A DNA stretch of 64,000 nt, taken from contig JANNNX010000054.1 in NCBI GenBank assembly GCA_031398745.1, positions 41,097 through 105,096 of the forward strand, given 5' to 3'. Both the position numbers and the translations under genes were made by a program. This stretch comes from JANNNX01 sp031398745. GTDB taxonomy: Bacteria > Actinomycetota > Acidimicrobiia > Acidimicrobiales > CADCSY01. Below, in pieces: positions 9,371 through 17,294 of this stretch. Numbering within the stretch: the first letter of the stretch is position 1; each line of letters begins with the position of its first letter. The notes beneath the pieces are model-generated. The model was not told the DNA's origin and did no database searches. It saw only the letters and a program-made list of their open reading frames with translations.

Positions 9371-10666
9371 CTAGCGCCGATCATCCCACTCGCCTCGGGC
9401 GCCGACAACGCGGTCCGGGCCCTGCCGGTGGTCGGCCTCGGGCCCCCACTGGTGGTCGCCGGCCCGTCGGGTCCGGACCCCGCCCGCCCCCAGGGCCGCC
9501 CCGGGGGCGATGGCGTCGTCGCCGTAGCGAACCCGGATCTCGTCGATCGCGTCGGTGACCTCACGCCAGCTCGGGTCGTCGTCGAGCCGGAGCTGCCGGG
9601 CCGGCGGAGGTCCGAGGAGCGACACGCTCACACCCAGCAACCGCACCCCGGACCCGATGTCGACGCCGTCGAGGAGCTGGCGGGCTGCCCCGGCGACCGC
9701 CGGCCCCGTGTCGATCGGGTCGGTCACGGTGTGGGAGCGGGTGATGGTGCGGAAGTCGCCGAAGCGGACCTTGAGCTGGACGCATCGGCCGGCCAGGCCG
9801 GCCCGGCGCAGCCTGGCGGCCACCGCGTCGGCCAGTCGGGCGGTGTGTCCCTCCAGCACCGGGCGCTGGTGGACGTCGACCGCGAAGGTCTCCTCGTGGC
9901 CGACCGACTTGGCCTGACGCTGCGGCTCGACCGGGCGCTCGTCGCGGGCCCAGGCCAGGTCGTGGAGCCGCCGGCCGGCGGCCTCCCCCAGCGTCCGGAT
10001 CCCGACCTCGACCGGCAGCGCGGCCAGCTGGCCGACGGGGGTGACGCCGAGTCCGGCCAAGCGCTGCTGGGTGGCCGGGCCGACACCCCACAGGGAGGCG
10101 ACCGGATGGCGGTGGAGGAAGGCGATCTCGTCGTCGGCTCCGACCACGACCACTCCCGATCCGGCCACCGGCCCCCGGGCCGACGGCCGCGGCTTGGCCG
10201 ATTCCGAGGCCAGCTTGGCGGTGAGCTTTCGCGGCGCGACCCCGACCGAGCAGGACAGGCCCAGGTCGTCGGCCACCCGCGCCCGCAGCGCCCAGGCGAT
10301 GGCGGGACCGTCGCCCAGCAGCCGGGCGGCCCCGCCGACGTCGAGGAACGCCTCGTCGAGGGCGATCCCCTCGACGAGCGGGGTGAAGGTCTGGAGCACG
10401 GCGTGGAAGGCGGCGCTGGCCTCCCGGTAGCGATCGTGGCGCCCCGGAATGAACACCGCGTCGGGACAGAGGCGACGGGCCCGGGCGGTGGGCATGGCCG
10501 AGTGGATCCCGTGGTAGCGGGCCTCGTAGGACGCGGCCGCCACCACCCCTCGGGTGCCGGTCCCACCCACCACCACCGGGCGCCCGGCCAGGCTGGGGTC
10601 GTCGGCCACCTCGACGGCCACGAAGAACGCGTCGAGGTCGACGTGCAGGATCGTCGGCCCGGCCAC
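9371..10666 (-). CDS. dinB: DNA polymerase IV (Y-family translesion polymerase)
   Basis: 431 residues. The N-terminus GPTILHVDLDAFFVAVE supplies the first metal aspartate and steric-gate region; EGIALDEAFLDVGGA holds the catalytic DE pair; then CSVGVAPRKLTAKLAS, the helix-hairpin-helix SLWGVGPATQQRLAGLG, and the little-finger domain with VGHEETF and VQLKVRFGDFRTITRS. The C-terminus lacks an obvious beta-clamp peptide. Start GTG at 10666 lies two bases beyond the ppm1 stop, so dinB is cotranscribed with ppm1. It performs error-prone bypass of DNA lesions. Confidence in the family is high; a DinB2-type function is possible. Confidence 0.92.
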   Translation of the reverse strand: MAGPTILHVDLDAFFVAVEVADDPSLAGRPVVVGGTGTRGVVAAASYEARYHGIHSAMPTARARRLCPDAVFIPGRHDRYREASAAFHAVLQTFTPLVEGIALDEAFLDVGGAARLLGDGPAIAWALRARVADDLGLSCSVGVAPRKLTAKLASESAKPRPSARGPVAGSGVVVVGADDEIAFLHRHPVASLWGVGPATQQRLAGLGVTPVGQLAALPVEVGIRTLGEAAGRRLHDLAWARDERPVEPQRQAKSVGHEETFAVDVHQRPVLEGHTARLADAVAARLRRAGLAGRCVQLKVRFGDFRTITRSHTVTDPIDTGPAVAGAARQLLDGVDIGSGVRLLGVSVSLLGPPPARQLRLDDDPSWREVTDAIDEIRVRYGDDAIAPGAALGAGGVRTRRAGDHQWGPEADHRQGPDRVVGARGEWDDRR

Positions 10667-10668
10667 CG

Positions 10669-11433
10669 CTACCGACCCGCCGCACTCCCGACCCGACGAC
10701 CCCGGGCGCGGTCGAGGAGCCATCGGACCCGGTCGCGCACGCCCCACGCGGTCACCAGCAGCAGTGCCTCGACCACGATCCGCCCTGACATCTTCGACGT
10801 GCCAGCCGTGCGATCGACGAACGTGATCGGCACCTCGACCACCCGGCCGCGGGCCCGGGTGATTCGGTAGACCATCTCGATCTGGAATCCGTAGCCGTCG
10901 GCCCGGACGTCTTCGAGGGCCAGGTCGGCCAGCATCGCGGTGCGATAGGCCCGGAACCCCGAGGTGGCATCGTGCACTTCGAGTCCGAGCACCACCGCTG
11001 CGTAACGGTTCCCCCATCGCGACAGCGCCGCCCGGTGCCACGACCACGCCGGGATGGCCCCTCCGGGCACATAACGAGCCCCGACGGCCAGGTCAGCACC
11101 TTCCTGGTCGAGGGCGCTGAGCAACGAGGGCACCGCCGCCGGGTCGTGGGAGAGATCGGCATCCATCTCCACCACGGCGTCGTAGCCCTGCTCGAGCGCG
11201 ACCGCAAAGCCAGCCTTGTAGGCCTGGCCGAGGCCCGACTTGCCCGGCCGACGGAGGACCACGATCTGCTGGAGACGGGCGGCCGCCTCCTCCGCCAAAT
11301 CGGCCGTGCCGTCGGGGCTGCCGTCATCCACCACCAGCACGTCGACCTTCGGAGCCTCGAGACGCAGGCGTTCGAGCACGGCGACGATGTTCGGTGCCTC
11401 CTGGTACGTGGGGAGGACGACCAGGGCACGCAC
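10669..11433 (-). CDS. ppm1: Polyprenol monophosphomannose synthase (GT2 family)
   Basis: 254 residues, DPM1-type GT2 fold. Motifs: ALVVLPTYQEAPNIVAVLER, LVVDDGSPDGTADLAEEAA, GLGQAYKAGFAVAL, the metal site AVVEMDADLSHDP, and ATSGFRAYRTAML; TAGTSKMSGRIVVEALL is the usual C-terminal motif. It transfers mannose from GDP-mannose to polyprenyl phosphate to feed lipoglycan synthesis and protein O-mannosylation. There is no fused N-terminal Lnt-like membrane domain, as in split Ppm1 systems. The GTG at 11433 was chosen because a TAGAGT -10 box ends seven bases upstream; the frame extends to 11493 without conservation. A pimB-like gene at 25186 points to the same mannolipid pathway. Confidence 0.88.
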   Translation of the reverse strand: MRALVVLPTYQEAPNIVAVLERLRLEAPKVDVLVVDDGSPDGTADLAEEAAARLQQIVVLRRPGKSGLGQAYKAGFAVALEQGYDAVVEMDADLSHDPAAVPSLLSALDQEGADLAVGARYVPGGAIPAWSWHRAALSRWGNRYAAVVLGLEVHDATSGFRAYRTAMLADLALEDVRADGYGFQIEMVYRITRARGRVVEVPITFVDRTAGTSKMSGRIVVEALLLVTAWGVRDRVRWLLDRARGRRVGSAAGR

Positions 11434-11440
11434 CTCGAAG

Positions 11441-11446
11441 ACTCTA
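11441..11446 (-). promoter_or_regulatory. -10 element TAGAGT of ppm1-dinB
   Basis: On the minus strand TAGAGT precedes the GTG at 11433 by seven bases with no ribosome site, a leaderless pattern, and this selects the ppm1 start. Confidence 0.45.
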
Positions 11447-11521
11447 GGCACGGCCGCCGGACACTCCGGCCCGCCTAGGCCGCCGCCGGACACGCCCGCC
11501 TGGGTGCATGGGCGGCGGTCG

Positions 11522-11527
11522 TAGGCT
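11522..11527 (+). promoter_or_regulatory. -10 element TAGGCT of the small membrane protein gene
   Basis: TAGGCT is followed six bases later by the GTG at 11534; there is no Shine-Dalgarno sequence. Confidence 0.4.
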
Positions 11528-11533
11528 GCAGCC

Positions 11534-11818
11534 GTGGACAGCCCGACCCCCGGCCGGCCGGCCCGGCCCTACGCGCCCACGGCCCTGCCATCGGTGTGGG
11601 CCCGGGTCCTGGCCTTCGCGGCGATCGTCGTGGGCGGCCTGTCCGGCGGGGTCATCGGTTGGGCCCTGGTCGACCTGCAGTGCAGCGGGCGCTGCGGTGG
11701 CCCCACCACGCTGGGGGCGGTCGTCGGTGCGCTGGCCGGGGCCGGTGGGGTGGGGGTCATCGCCGTCCTGGTCCTGCGGGCCATGGCCGAGTGGCGGCGC
11801 CCGGCCGAGCTTCCCTGA
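11534..11818 (+). CDS. Small two-helix membrane protein of unknown function
   Basis: 94 residues: a proline-rich N-terminus, transmembrane helix VLAFAAIVVGGLSGGVIGWA, a short cysteine-containing loop (LQCSGRCGG), second helix TLGAVVGALAGAGGVGVIAV ending in a charged tail. No family recognised. It is a single-gene unit between ppm1 (divergent) and the PIG-L gene (convergent). Confidence 0.6.
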   Translation: MDSPTPGRPARPYAPTALPSVWARVLAFAAIVVGGLSGGVIGWALVDLQCSGRCGGPTTLGAVVGALAGAGGVGVIAVLVLRAMAEWRRPAELP

Positions 11819-11836
11819 CCGAGGCCGCGGGCCGCC

Positions 11837-11852
11837 GCGGGCGCGAGCCCGC
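11837..11852. terminator. GC-rich hairpin between convergent genes
   Basis: GCGGGC, loop GCGA, GCCCGC: a six-pair stem with a GNRA tetraloop in the short space between two convergent genes. It has no T-tract, as is common for actinobacterial terminators, so the assignment is tentative. Confidence 0.35.
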
Positions 11853-11857
11853 GCTCG

Positions 11858-12580
11858 TCAACCGAGCCGGAGGATGCGGAAGCCCTCGGCATGGGCGACA
11901 CCGAGCCGCCGGGCGTCGTCGGCGGCCCGGCTGCGGACGAAGTCGCCCAGCCACCCCTCGTCGCCCTCGCCGAGTCTCGACCGGTGACGGGACAGGGCCT
12001 CGATCTTGCGGTCGATGGTGGCGGTGACGTCGACCCAGACGTCCGCCTCGAGCGACCCGCTGAGCAGCACGGTCTCCACCTGGTGGGGCGGCCCGGCCTC
12101 CGGGAAGTAGGCCGGCGACGCGGCCGCGGGGGCCACCGCATCGAGCGTCGCCCACCCGATGGCCCGATGGTCGACGTGGTTGACGTAGCGGTCGCCGAAG
12201 AGCGCGGCGGTCGGGTCGGGACATACCACCGTGACGGGGGCAACCCGGCGCACGGCGGCGACGATCTCGGCCCGCAGTGACCGGGGGTCGACGTCGAGGT
12301 CGCCGTCGGGGTGGCCGAGTAGCTCGACTCCGGCCAGGCCGAGCACCTCGGCCGCGGCGTGGACCTCGGCGGCCCGGACCTCGGCCAGGGCGACCGGATC
12401 GGCATCGATCGCCGCGCTCCCCTTCTCGCCCCGGGTGGCGACGACCACGTGGACCTCGCTGCCGGCCGCGGCCCACCGGGCCAGGGTTCCCCCGCAGGAC
12501 ACCTCGACGTCGTCGGGGTGGGCGTAGACGGCCAGGGCTCGGGCAGGGGTGTCGCCGAGGAGGACCGGCGAGATGCTCAC
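11858..12580 (-). CDS. PIG-L / LmbE family deacetylase
   Basis: About 240 residues. The zinc-binding motif LAVYAHPDDVEVSCGGTLA lies at the N-terminus, followed by VATRGEKG and the C-terminal histidine motif RYVNHVDHRAIG. Members deacetylate N-acetylglucosamine-containing small molecules, including mycothiol and glycolipid precursors; the substrate here is unknown, and no mycothiol genes are adjacent. The GTG at 12580 is the start nearest the conserved core. It lies 25 bases past the threonine aldolase stop, the gap being a 29-base tandem duplication (12576-12632) described separately. Confidence 0.85.
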   Translation of the reverse strand: MSISPVLLGDTPARALAVYAHPDDVEVSCGGTLARWAAAGSEVHVVVATRGEKGSAAIDADPVALAEVRAAEVHAAAEVLGLAGVELLGHPDGDLDVDPRSLRAEIVAAVRRVAPVTVVCPDPTAALFGDRYVNHVDHRAIGWATLDAVAPAAASPAYFPEAGPPHQVETVLLSGSLEADVWVDVTATIDRKIEALSRHRSRLGEGDEGWLGDFVRSRAADDARRLGVAHAEGFRILRLG

Positions 12581-12632
12581 GGCGCCACCCGGAGGGCGGC
12601 GGTACTCACGGCGCCACCCGGAGGGCGGCGGT
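12576..12632. repeat. 29-bp tandem duplication at the aldolase/PIG-L junction
   Basis: The unit starting CTCACGGCGCCACCCGGAGG occurs at 12576-12604 and again at 12605-12632 with 28 identical positions. The right copy encodes the last residues (ALRVAP) and stop of the threonine aldolase; the left copy contains the GTG start of the PIG-L gene. Each copy contains a CCGTGAG, where a start GTG and a stop TGA would overlap. Confidence 0.9.
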
Positions 12633-13613
12633 GGCACGGGCGATGTCGGCGTCGTCGACGTCGTGGTGGGTCACCAGCCGCACCCGCCCCGGGCCCACCG
12701 TGCCGGCCAGGATCCCCGCCGCCCGGAGGTGGCCGAGCGCCGTGGCCGGATCGGCGTGGGTGAAGACCACGATGTTGGTGTCGACCGCGGCCGGGTCGAC
12801 CGCGTCGGGCCAGCGGTCAGCGACGGCCACGGCCAGCTCCCGGGCTCGGCGATGGTCGTCGGCCAGCCGGTCGACCATCGAGTCGAGCGCCACCAGGCCA
12901 GCGGCCGCCAGAACCCCGGCCTGCCGCAGTTGGCCGCCGAGTCGCCGACGCCAGTGACGGGCCTCGCCGATCACGTCGTGGGGTCCCGCCAGCACCGACC
13001 CCACGGGGGCGCACAGACCCTTGGTCAGAGCCGTCCACACCGTGGTGGCCCACGACGCCAGCACCGCGGGCGGGCGAGCGGTGGCGACCGCCGCGTTCAG
13101 GAGGCGAGCACCGTCCATGTGCACCGGCAAACCGCTCACCGCCACCCGATCGAGGACCTCGTCGGGCAGCACCCGGCCGCCACTGGCCATGTGGGTCTGC
13201 TCGACACAGACCAGCGACGGGCGGGTCCAGTGGTGATCGGCGGCCGCCACGTGAAAGGCCACCGCGTCCGGATCGATGGCGCCGCTCAGGTCGTCCAGGG
13301 TGACCAGCTGGAACGACGCCAGCCCGGTGGCGGCGTGCTCGAAGCTGGCGATGTGCGACGACCGCCCGGCGAGCACCACCGTGCCCGCCGGTGCCTGGGC
13401 CCGCATCGCCACCTGGTTGGCCATCGTTCCCGACGGCAGGAAGAGCCCGGCGGCCTTCCCCACCAGCGCGGCGTAGCGCTCCTCCAGGCGGCGCACGGTG
13501 GGGTCCTCGCCGTAGCCGTCGTCGCCCACCTCGGCGTCGGCCATGGCCCGGCGCATCTCGGCCGTCGGTCGGGTGAGGGTGTCGGAGCGCAGGTCGACGA
13601 GGTCGTGGGGCAC
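12606..13613 (-). CDS. Low-specificity threonine aldolase-type PLP enzyme
   Basis: 335 residues. The N-terminus DLVDLRSDTLTRPTAEMRRA and GDDGYGEDPTV are diagnostic of the beta-eliminating lyase/threonine aldolase family; LFLPSGTMANQ, EQTHMASGGRVLP, and VHMDGARLLNAAVA follow, with the PLP lysine in TALTKGLCAPVGSVLAG. It cleaves L-threonine or L-allo-threonine to glycine and acetaldehyde in known members. The GTG at 13613 is chosen since a TACCAT -10 box ends nine bases upstream; the frame extends into the divergent gene. It is cotranscribed with the PIG-L gene. Confidence 0.9.
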   Translation of the reverse strand: MPHDLVDLRSDTLTRPTAEMRRAMADAEVGDDGYGEDPTVRRLEERYAALVGKAAGLFLPSGTMANQVAMRAQAPAGTVVLAGRSSHIASFEHAATGLASFQLVTLDDLSGAIDPDAVAFHVAAADHHWTRPSLVCVEQTHMASGGRVLPDEVLDRVAVSGLPVHMDGARLLNAAVATARPPAVLASWATTVWTALTKGLCAPVGSVLAGPHDVIGEARHWRRRLGGQLRQAGVLAAAGLVALDSMVDRLADDHRRARELAVAVADRWPDAVDPAAVDTNIVVFTHADPATALGHLRAAGILAGTVGPGRVRLVTHHDVDDADIARATAALRVAP

Positions 13614-13622
13614 CGTCAGGCG

Positions 13623-13628
13623 ATGGTA
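13623..13628 (-). promoter_or_regulatory. -10 element TACCAT of the threonine aldolase gene
   Basis: Minus-strand TACCAT, nine bases before the GTG at 13613, no ribosome site. Its plus-strand counterpart at 13640-13645 lies only 11 bases away, so the two divergent genes share one very compact promoter region. Confidence 0.5.
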
Positions 13629-13639
13629 GGGCTTCCCGC

Positions 13640-13645
13640 TACCGT
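13640..13645 (+). promoter_or_regulatory. -10 element TACCGT of the IMPase gene
   Basis: TACCGT ends eight bases before the GTG at 13654; no Shine-Dalgarno. Mirror image of the box at 13623-13628. Confidence 0.5.
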
Positions 13646-13653
13646 CGCCGCCA

Positions 13654-14469
13654 GTGCCCGACGACAACCTGCTCGACGAGTTGGCGGCAGTCGCGTCGGC
13701 CGCCGCCCAGGGCGCGGCGGCCATCCTCGGCGCCGGGCGCCGGCCCGAGGGGCGCCAGGTCGCCACCAAGTCGTCGGCCACCGACATGGTCACCGAGGTC
13801 GACCGGGCTGCCGAGGCCGACATCGCGAGCACGATCCTGTCCGTCCGACCCGACGACGGGCTACTGGGCGAGGAGGGCACGTCCCGGCCGGGCAGCTCCG
13901 GCGTGCGCTGGGTGGTCGATCCCCTCGACGGCACCACCAACTACCTCTACGGCTTCCCGTCCTACGGCGTCTCGGTGGCGGCCGAGATCGACGGACGGGT
14001 CGAGGTCGGCGTCGTGATCGACGTGGCGCAGGGCGAGACGTTCAGCGCCGTCCGGGGCCGGGGCGCCCATCGCGACGGCCTGCCCCTCACCTGCTCCGGC
14101 GTCGACTCGCTGGCGATGTCACTGGTCGGCACGGGCTTCTCGTACCACGCCGCCCATCGAGCCCAGCAGGCGGAGGTGCTCGTCCAGGTCCTGCCCCGGG
14201 TGCGCGATATCCGCCGAGCCGGAGCGGCGGCCATCGATCTGTGTTGGGTGGCCTGCGGCCGACTCGACGCCTTCTACGAGGAGGGCCTCCAACCCTGGGA
14301 CGGCGCCGCCGGAGGCCTGGTGGCGCTCGAGGCCGGTGCGGTGCTGGAGGTCGGTCCCAGCCCGCACCCCCCGAGGACGCTCACGGTCGCCGCCGCCCCG
14401 GGCATCGCCGCCGCCCTCGACCAGTTGTTGGGGGAGGCCGGCGCCCGACCGCGGCATGCGGCATCCTGA
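13654..14469 (+). CDS. Inositol monophosphatase family protein
   Basis: 271 residues. Metal and catalytic motifs: ATKSSATDMVTEVDRAAE, LLGEEG (first metal glutamate), WVVDPLDGTTNYLYG and, near the C-terminus, LQPWDGAAGGLVALEAGA, all intact. Members dephosphorylate inositol-1-phosphate, histidinol phosphate or fructose-1,6-bisphosphate; the sequence alone does not decide. Inositol phosphatase would suit phosphatidylinositol-mannoside synthesis implied by pimB- and ppm1-like genes. It ends six bases before mtrA, so may be cotranscribed with the two-component genes. Confidence 0.87.
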   Translation: MPDDNLLDELAAVASAAAQGAAAILGAGRRPEGRQVATKSSATDMVTEVDRAAEADIASTILSVRPDDGLLGEEGTSRPGSSGVRWVVDPLDGTTNYLYGFPSYGVSVAAEIDGRVEVGVVIDVAQGETFSAVRGRGAHRDGLPLTCSGVDSLAMSLVGTGFSYHAAHRAQQAEVLVQVLPRVRDIRRAGAAAIDLCWVACGRLDAFYEEGLQPWDGAAGGLVALEAGAVLEVGPSPHPPRTLTVAAAPGIAAALDQLLGEAGARPRHAAS

Positions 14470-14475
14470 GAGGCC

Positions 14476-15156
14476 ATGGCGACCCACATCCTCACCGTCG
14501 AGGACGACGAGCGCATTCGCACCGCAGTGCGCATGGCCCTGGAGGACGAGGGCTGGCAGGTCCACGAGGCCGACACCGGCGAGACCGCCCTCGAGGTGTT
14601 CGAGGCCCACCCGACCGACGTGGTCCTGATCGACCTGATGCTCCCCGGCATCGACGGCTTCGAGCTGTGCCGGGCCCTGCGGCGCACCAGTGACGTGCCC
14701 ATCGTCATGGTCACCGCCCGCACCGACACCCACGACGTGGTGGCCGGGCTCGAAGCCGGTGCGGATGACTACTTGACCAAGCCGTTCCAGCCCAAGGAGC
14801 TCTCGGCCCGCATCCGGGCCCTCCTCCGGCGGACCCGACCGGTCGGGCCGGGCCGGGCCCACCTCCGCTTCGGCGAGCTCGAGATCGTCCCCGACGAGGG
14901 CACGGTCCGCTCCGGGACCAGGGAGATCCACCTCACCCGCACCGAGTTCCGCCTGCTCTGCGAGCTGGCCCTCAACGTGGGCAAGGTGTTCTCCCGCGAG
15001 GAGCTGCTCGAGCGGGTCTGGGGCTACGACTACTTCGGCGACGGTCGACTGGTCGACGTGCACGTCCGCCGGCTGCGGACCAAGGTCGAACCCGACCCGG
15101 CGAACCCTCGCCACGTCCTCACCGTTCGGGGCCTCGGCTACAAGCTCCAACCCTGA
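14476..15156 (+). CDS. mtrA: OmpR/PhoB-family response regulator, MtrA-like
   Basis: 226 residues: receiver domain with acidic pocket VEDDERIR, phosphoacceptor Asp53 in VVLIDLMLPGIDGFELC, the conserved lysine in DDYLTKPFQPKEL, then a winged-helix trans-activation domain with LTRTEFRLLCEL, EELLERVWGYDYFGDGRLVD and VHVRRLRTK. The gene order response regulator - kinase - GerMN lipoprotein matches mtrA-mtrB-lpqB, which controls cell-wall and osmotic homeostasis in Actinobacteria. Two bases separate its stop from the kinase start. Confidence 0.9.
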   Translation: MATHILTVEDDERIRTAVRMALEDEGWQVHEADTGETALEVFEAHPTDVVLIDLMLPGIDGFELCRALRRTSDVPIVMVTARTDTHDVVAGLEAGADDYLTKPFQPKELSARIRALLRRTRPVGPGRAHLRFGELEIVPDEGTVRSGTREIHLTRTEFRLLCELALNVGKVFSREELLERVWGYDYFGDGRLVDVHVRRLRTKVEPDPANPRHVLTVRGLGYKLQP

Positions 15157-15158
15157 GC

Positions 15159-16658
15159 ATGACCTCCCAGCGCCGCCAGGGCCTGCGGGCGCGCCTGGTC
15201 GGCGTCGGCCAGCGCCTACTCCCCCAGGCCCGCCGCCTGGGGCTGCGAGCCCGGCTGATCGCCGCCTTCGCCCTGGGCGGGCTGGCCCTCTCGACTCTCA
15301 TGGCCGTGATCTCGTTCTCGCTGGTGCGCCAGAACCTGGTCGAGCAACGGGAGCGGACGGCCACCACCGAGGCCTACGTCAACGCCCGGGTGATCCGCGA
15401 CAACCTCCAGGTGGCGGGCACCGAAGAGAGCGCGCTGCTCGACTCGCTGCGCACCCAGTCGAGCGCCAGCCCGGTGCTGTACCGGAGCGGGCAGTGGTTC
15501 TCCGGGGTCGGGCCCAGCATCCCCGACGAGGTCCGAGACGACGTGCTCGGCGGCACCACCACCCGTATGCGCTATGACGACGGGGGCCAGACGACCTTCG
15601 TCATCGGTATCCCCATCCCGTCGGTGGATGCCGCCTACTTCGAGGTCTCGACTTTCGACGAGCTCGACAGCACCTTGCGCTCGCTCGGGATCTCGCTGGT
15701 GGTGGCGGCCTTGCTGACCACGGTCGCCGGCGCCGCCCTGGGGGCCTACGCGAGCCGCCACGTGCTGCGCCCGCTGTCGCAGGTGCGCCGGGCGGCGGCC
15801 GCCATCGCCGGTGGCCGGCTCGACACCCGGGTGGCGCGGGTCGACGACGCCGACCTCGGCGCGCTGGTCGGCTCGTTCAACGACATGGCCGGCGCCCTCC
15901 AGGAGCGGATCGAGCGCGACACCCGCTTCGCGTCCGATGTCAGCCACGAGCTGCGGTCGCCCCTCACCACGCTGGCGGCCGCGGTCGAGGTGCTCGAAGG
16001 TCAGCGCGACGAGATCCCGGATCGGGCCCGGGCTGCACTCGACCTGCTGCGCGACGACATTGGCCGGTTCACCGCCATGGTCGACGACCTGCTCGAGATC
16101 TCCCGGTTCGACGCCGGGGCGGCCAGCCTCGACCTGGGCGAGGTCGACATCGCCGAGCTGGTGCGCCAGTCGGTGGCGGCCAGCAGCCCGACCCCGGTGC
16201 CGGTCGTGCTCGGACCGGGGGCCGAAGGTTGCATCGTTCCGGTCGACAAGCGTCGTTTCGTCCGGGTCATGACCAACCTGCTCGACAACGCCACCAGTTA
16301 CGCCGGGGGCGCCACCCGCATCACCGTCGACGTCCTCGGGGCGACGGTCCGGGTCGGGGTGGAGGACGCCGGACCCGGCATCCGTCCCGACGAGCGAGAG
16401 CGGGTCTTCGAGCGGTTCTCCCGGGCCCACGTCGAGGCCCGCAGCCGGGGTATGAGCGAGGGCACCGGCCTCGGCCTTTCCCTGGTCCGGGGCCACATCG
16501 AGCTCCATGGCGGGCGGGTGTGGATCGAGGATCGTCCCGACGAGCCGACGGGGGCACGCTTCGTGCTGGAGCTGGCCCGGGTCCTCCACGGCCTCCCCGA
16601 GCTGCCGGAAGAGGATCTCGGCCCGGCCGCGGTGCCGGCGTCGGAGGTCGAGTCGTGA
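15159..16658 (+). CDS. mtrB: Sensor histidine kinase, MtrB-like
   Basis: 499 residues. A basic N-terminus leads into transmembrane helix LIAAFALGGLALSTLMAVIS, an extracytoplasmic sensor of about 110 residues, a second helix LVVAALLTTVAGAALGAYAS, a HAMP domain (LRPLSQVRRAAAAIAGG), the dimerisation helix with phospho-His263 in ASDVSHELRSPLTTLAAA, and the ATPase domain: N box TNLLDNATSYAGG, G1 EDAGPGIRPDERERVFERF and G2 GTGLGLSLVRGHIELHGG. It phosphorylates MtrA. Its stop overlaps the lipoprotein start by four bases (GTGA). Confidence 0.93.
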   Translation: MTSQRRQGLRARLVGVGQRLLPQARRLGLRARLIAAFALGGLALSTLMAVISFSLVRQNLVEQRERTATTEAYVNARVIRDNLQVAGTEESALLDSLRTQSSASPVLYRSGQWFSGVGPSIPDEVRDDVLGGTTTRMRYDDGGQTTFVIGIPIPSVDAAYFEVSTFDELDSTLRSLGISLVVAALLTTVAGAALGAYASRHVLRPLSQVRRAAAAIAGGRLDTRVARVDDADLGALVGSFNDMAGALQERIERDTRFASDVSHELRSPLTTLAAAVEVLEGQRDEIPDRARAALDLLRDDIGRFTAMVDDLLEISRFDAGAASLDLGEVDIAELVRQSVAASSPTPVPVVLGPGAEGCIVPVDKRRFVRVMTNLLDNATSYAGGATRITVDVLGATVRVGVEDAGPGIRPDERERVFERFSRAHVEARSRGMSEGTGLGLSLVRGHIELHGGRVWIEDRPDEPTGARFVLELARVLHGLPELPEEDLGPAAVPASEVES

Positions 16659-17242
16659 TCGGGCGCCGCCCGGTCGCCGCCCTGGGGGCGGTGGTCCTGG
16701 CACTGGCGGTGGTCGGGTGCGGGGTGCCCACCGATGCCCAGCCCCGCCAGGTCGACCCCGATCAGGTTCCCTTCGACCTCCTCGACCCCGACCAGCGGTC
16801 GGCGGCCGACGAGAGCACCACCGGCAACGCCACCATCTTCCTGGTCGACAGCGACGGCCAGCTGGTCGAGCGACGGCGACGAGTGCCCGACGGCAACGAC
16901 GTCGTCGGCGTGATCACTGCGCTGCTGGCGGGGCCCGGCCGCACCGAGAGCACCCTCGGGTTGCGCAGCGCGGTACCGAGCGGGACGATCCTTCTCGGCG
17001 TGGTCGGACCCGACAACGGCCTGGTCACCCTCGACCTGTCGGCCACCGTGGCCGACATTCCCCGCCAGGACCAGCGAGCCGCGCTCGGTCAGCTGGCGCT
17101 CACCGCCATCGCCATCGACGGCGTCAACAGCGTGCTGTTCGCGCTCAACGGCGAGGCCCAGCCGGTGCCCGGGGCCGACGGCCAGCTCACCGACGAGCCG
17201 CTGGTGGCCAGCGACCTGCGGGAGCTGCTGGCATCCTCCTGA
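16655..17242 (+). CDS. GerMN-domain lipoprotein, short LpqB-like
   Basis: 195 residues. Signal peptide with lipobox (VVLALAVVGCGVPTD, Cys about residue 22), then one GerMN domain: ATIFLVDSDGQLVERRRRVP, ITALLAGPGRTESTLGLRSA, VTLDLSATVADIP, GQLALTAIAIDGVNSVLFAL. It occupies the lpqB position after mtrB; LpqB in mycobacteria modulates MtrB and is far longer (GerMN plus a beta-propeller), so this is a reduced version lacking the propeller. Membrane-anchored on the outer face. Overlap with mtrB implies tight co-expression. Confidence 0.85.
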   Translation: MIGRRPVAALGAVVLALAVVGCGVPTDAQPRQVDPDQVPFDLLDPDQRSAADESTTGNATIFLVDSDGQLVERRRRVPDGNDVVGVITALLAGPGRTESTLGLRSAVPSGTILLGVVGPDNGLVTLDLSATVADIPRQDQRAALGQLALTAIAIDGVNSVLFALNGEAQPVPGADGQLTDEPLVASDLRELLASS

Positions 17243-17250
17243 GCGCCACC

Positions 17251-17284
17251 CCGGGGAGGTCCGCCCGCGGGCCGACCTCCCCGG
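17251..17284. terminator. Strong hairpin terminator between convergent operons
   Basis: CCGGGGAGGTC (17251-17261) pairs perfectly with GACCTCCCCGG (17274-17284) around a 12-base loop. It lies between the lpqB-like stop and the convergent ferritin-like gene, so can serve both strands. There is no T-run. Confidence 0.7.
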
Positions 17285-17294
17285 GAACCGTTCC

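Noticed and set aside
9371..10666. An additional coding frame over dinB (plus strand, 8747-10870)
   Set aside because: Antisense over a full set of Y-family polymerase motifs; no homology pattern of its own.
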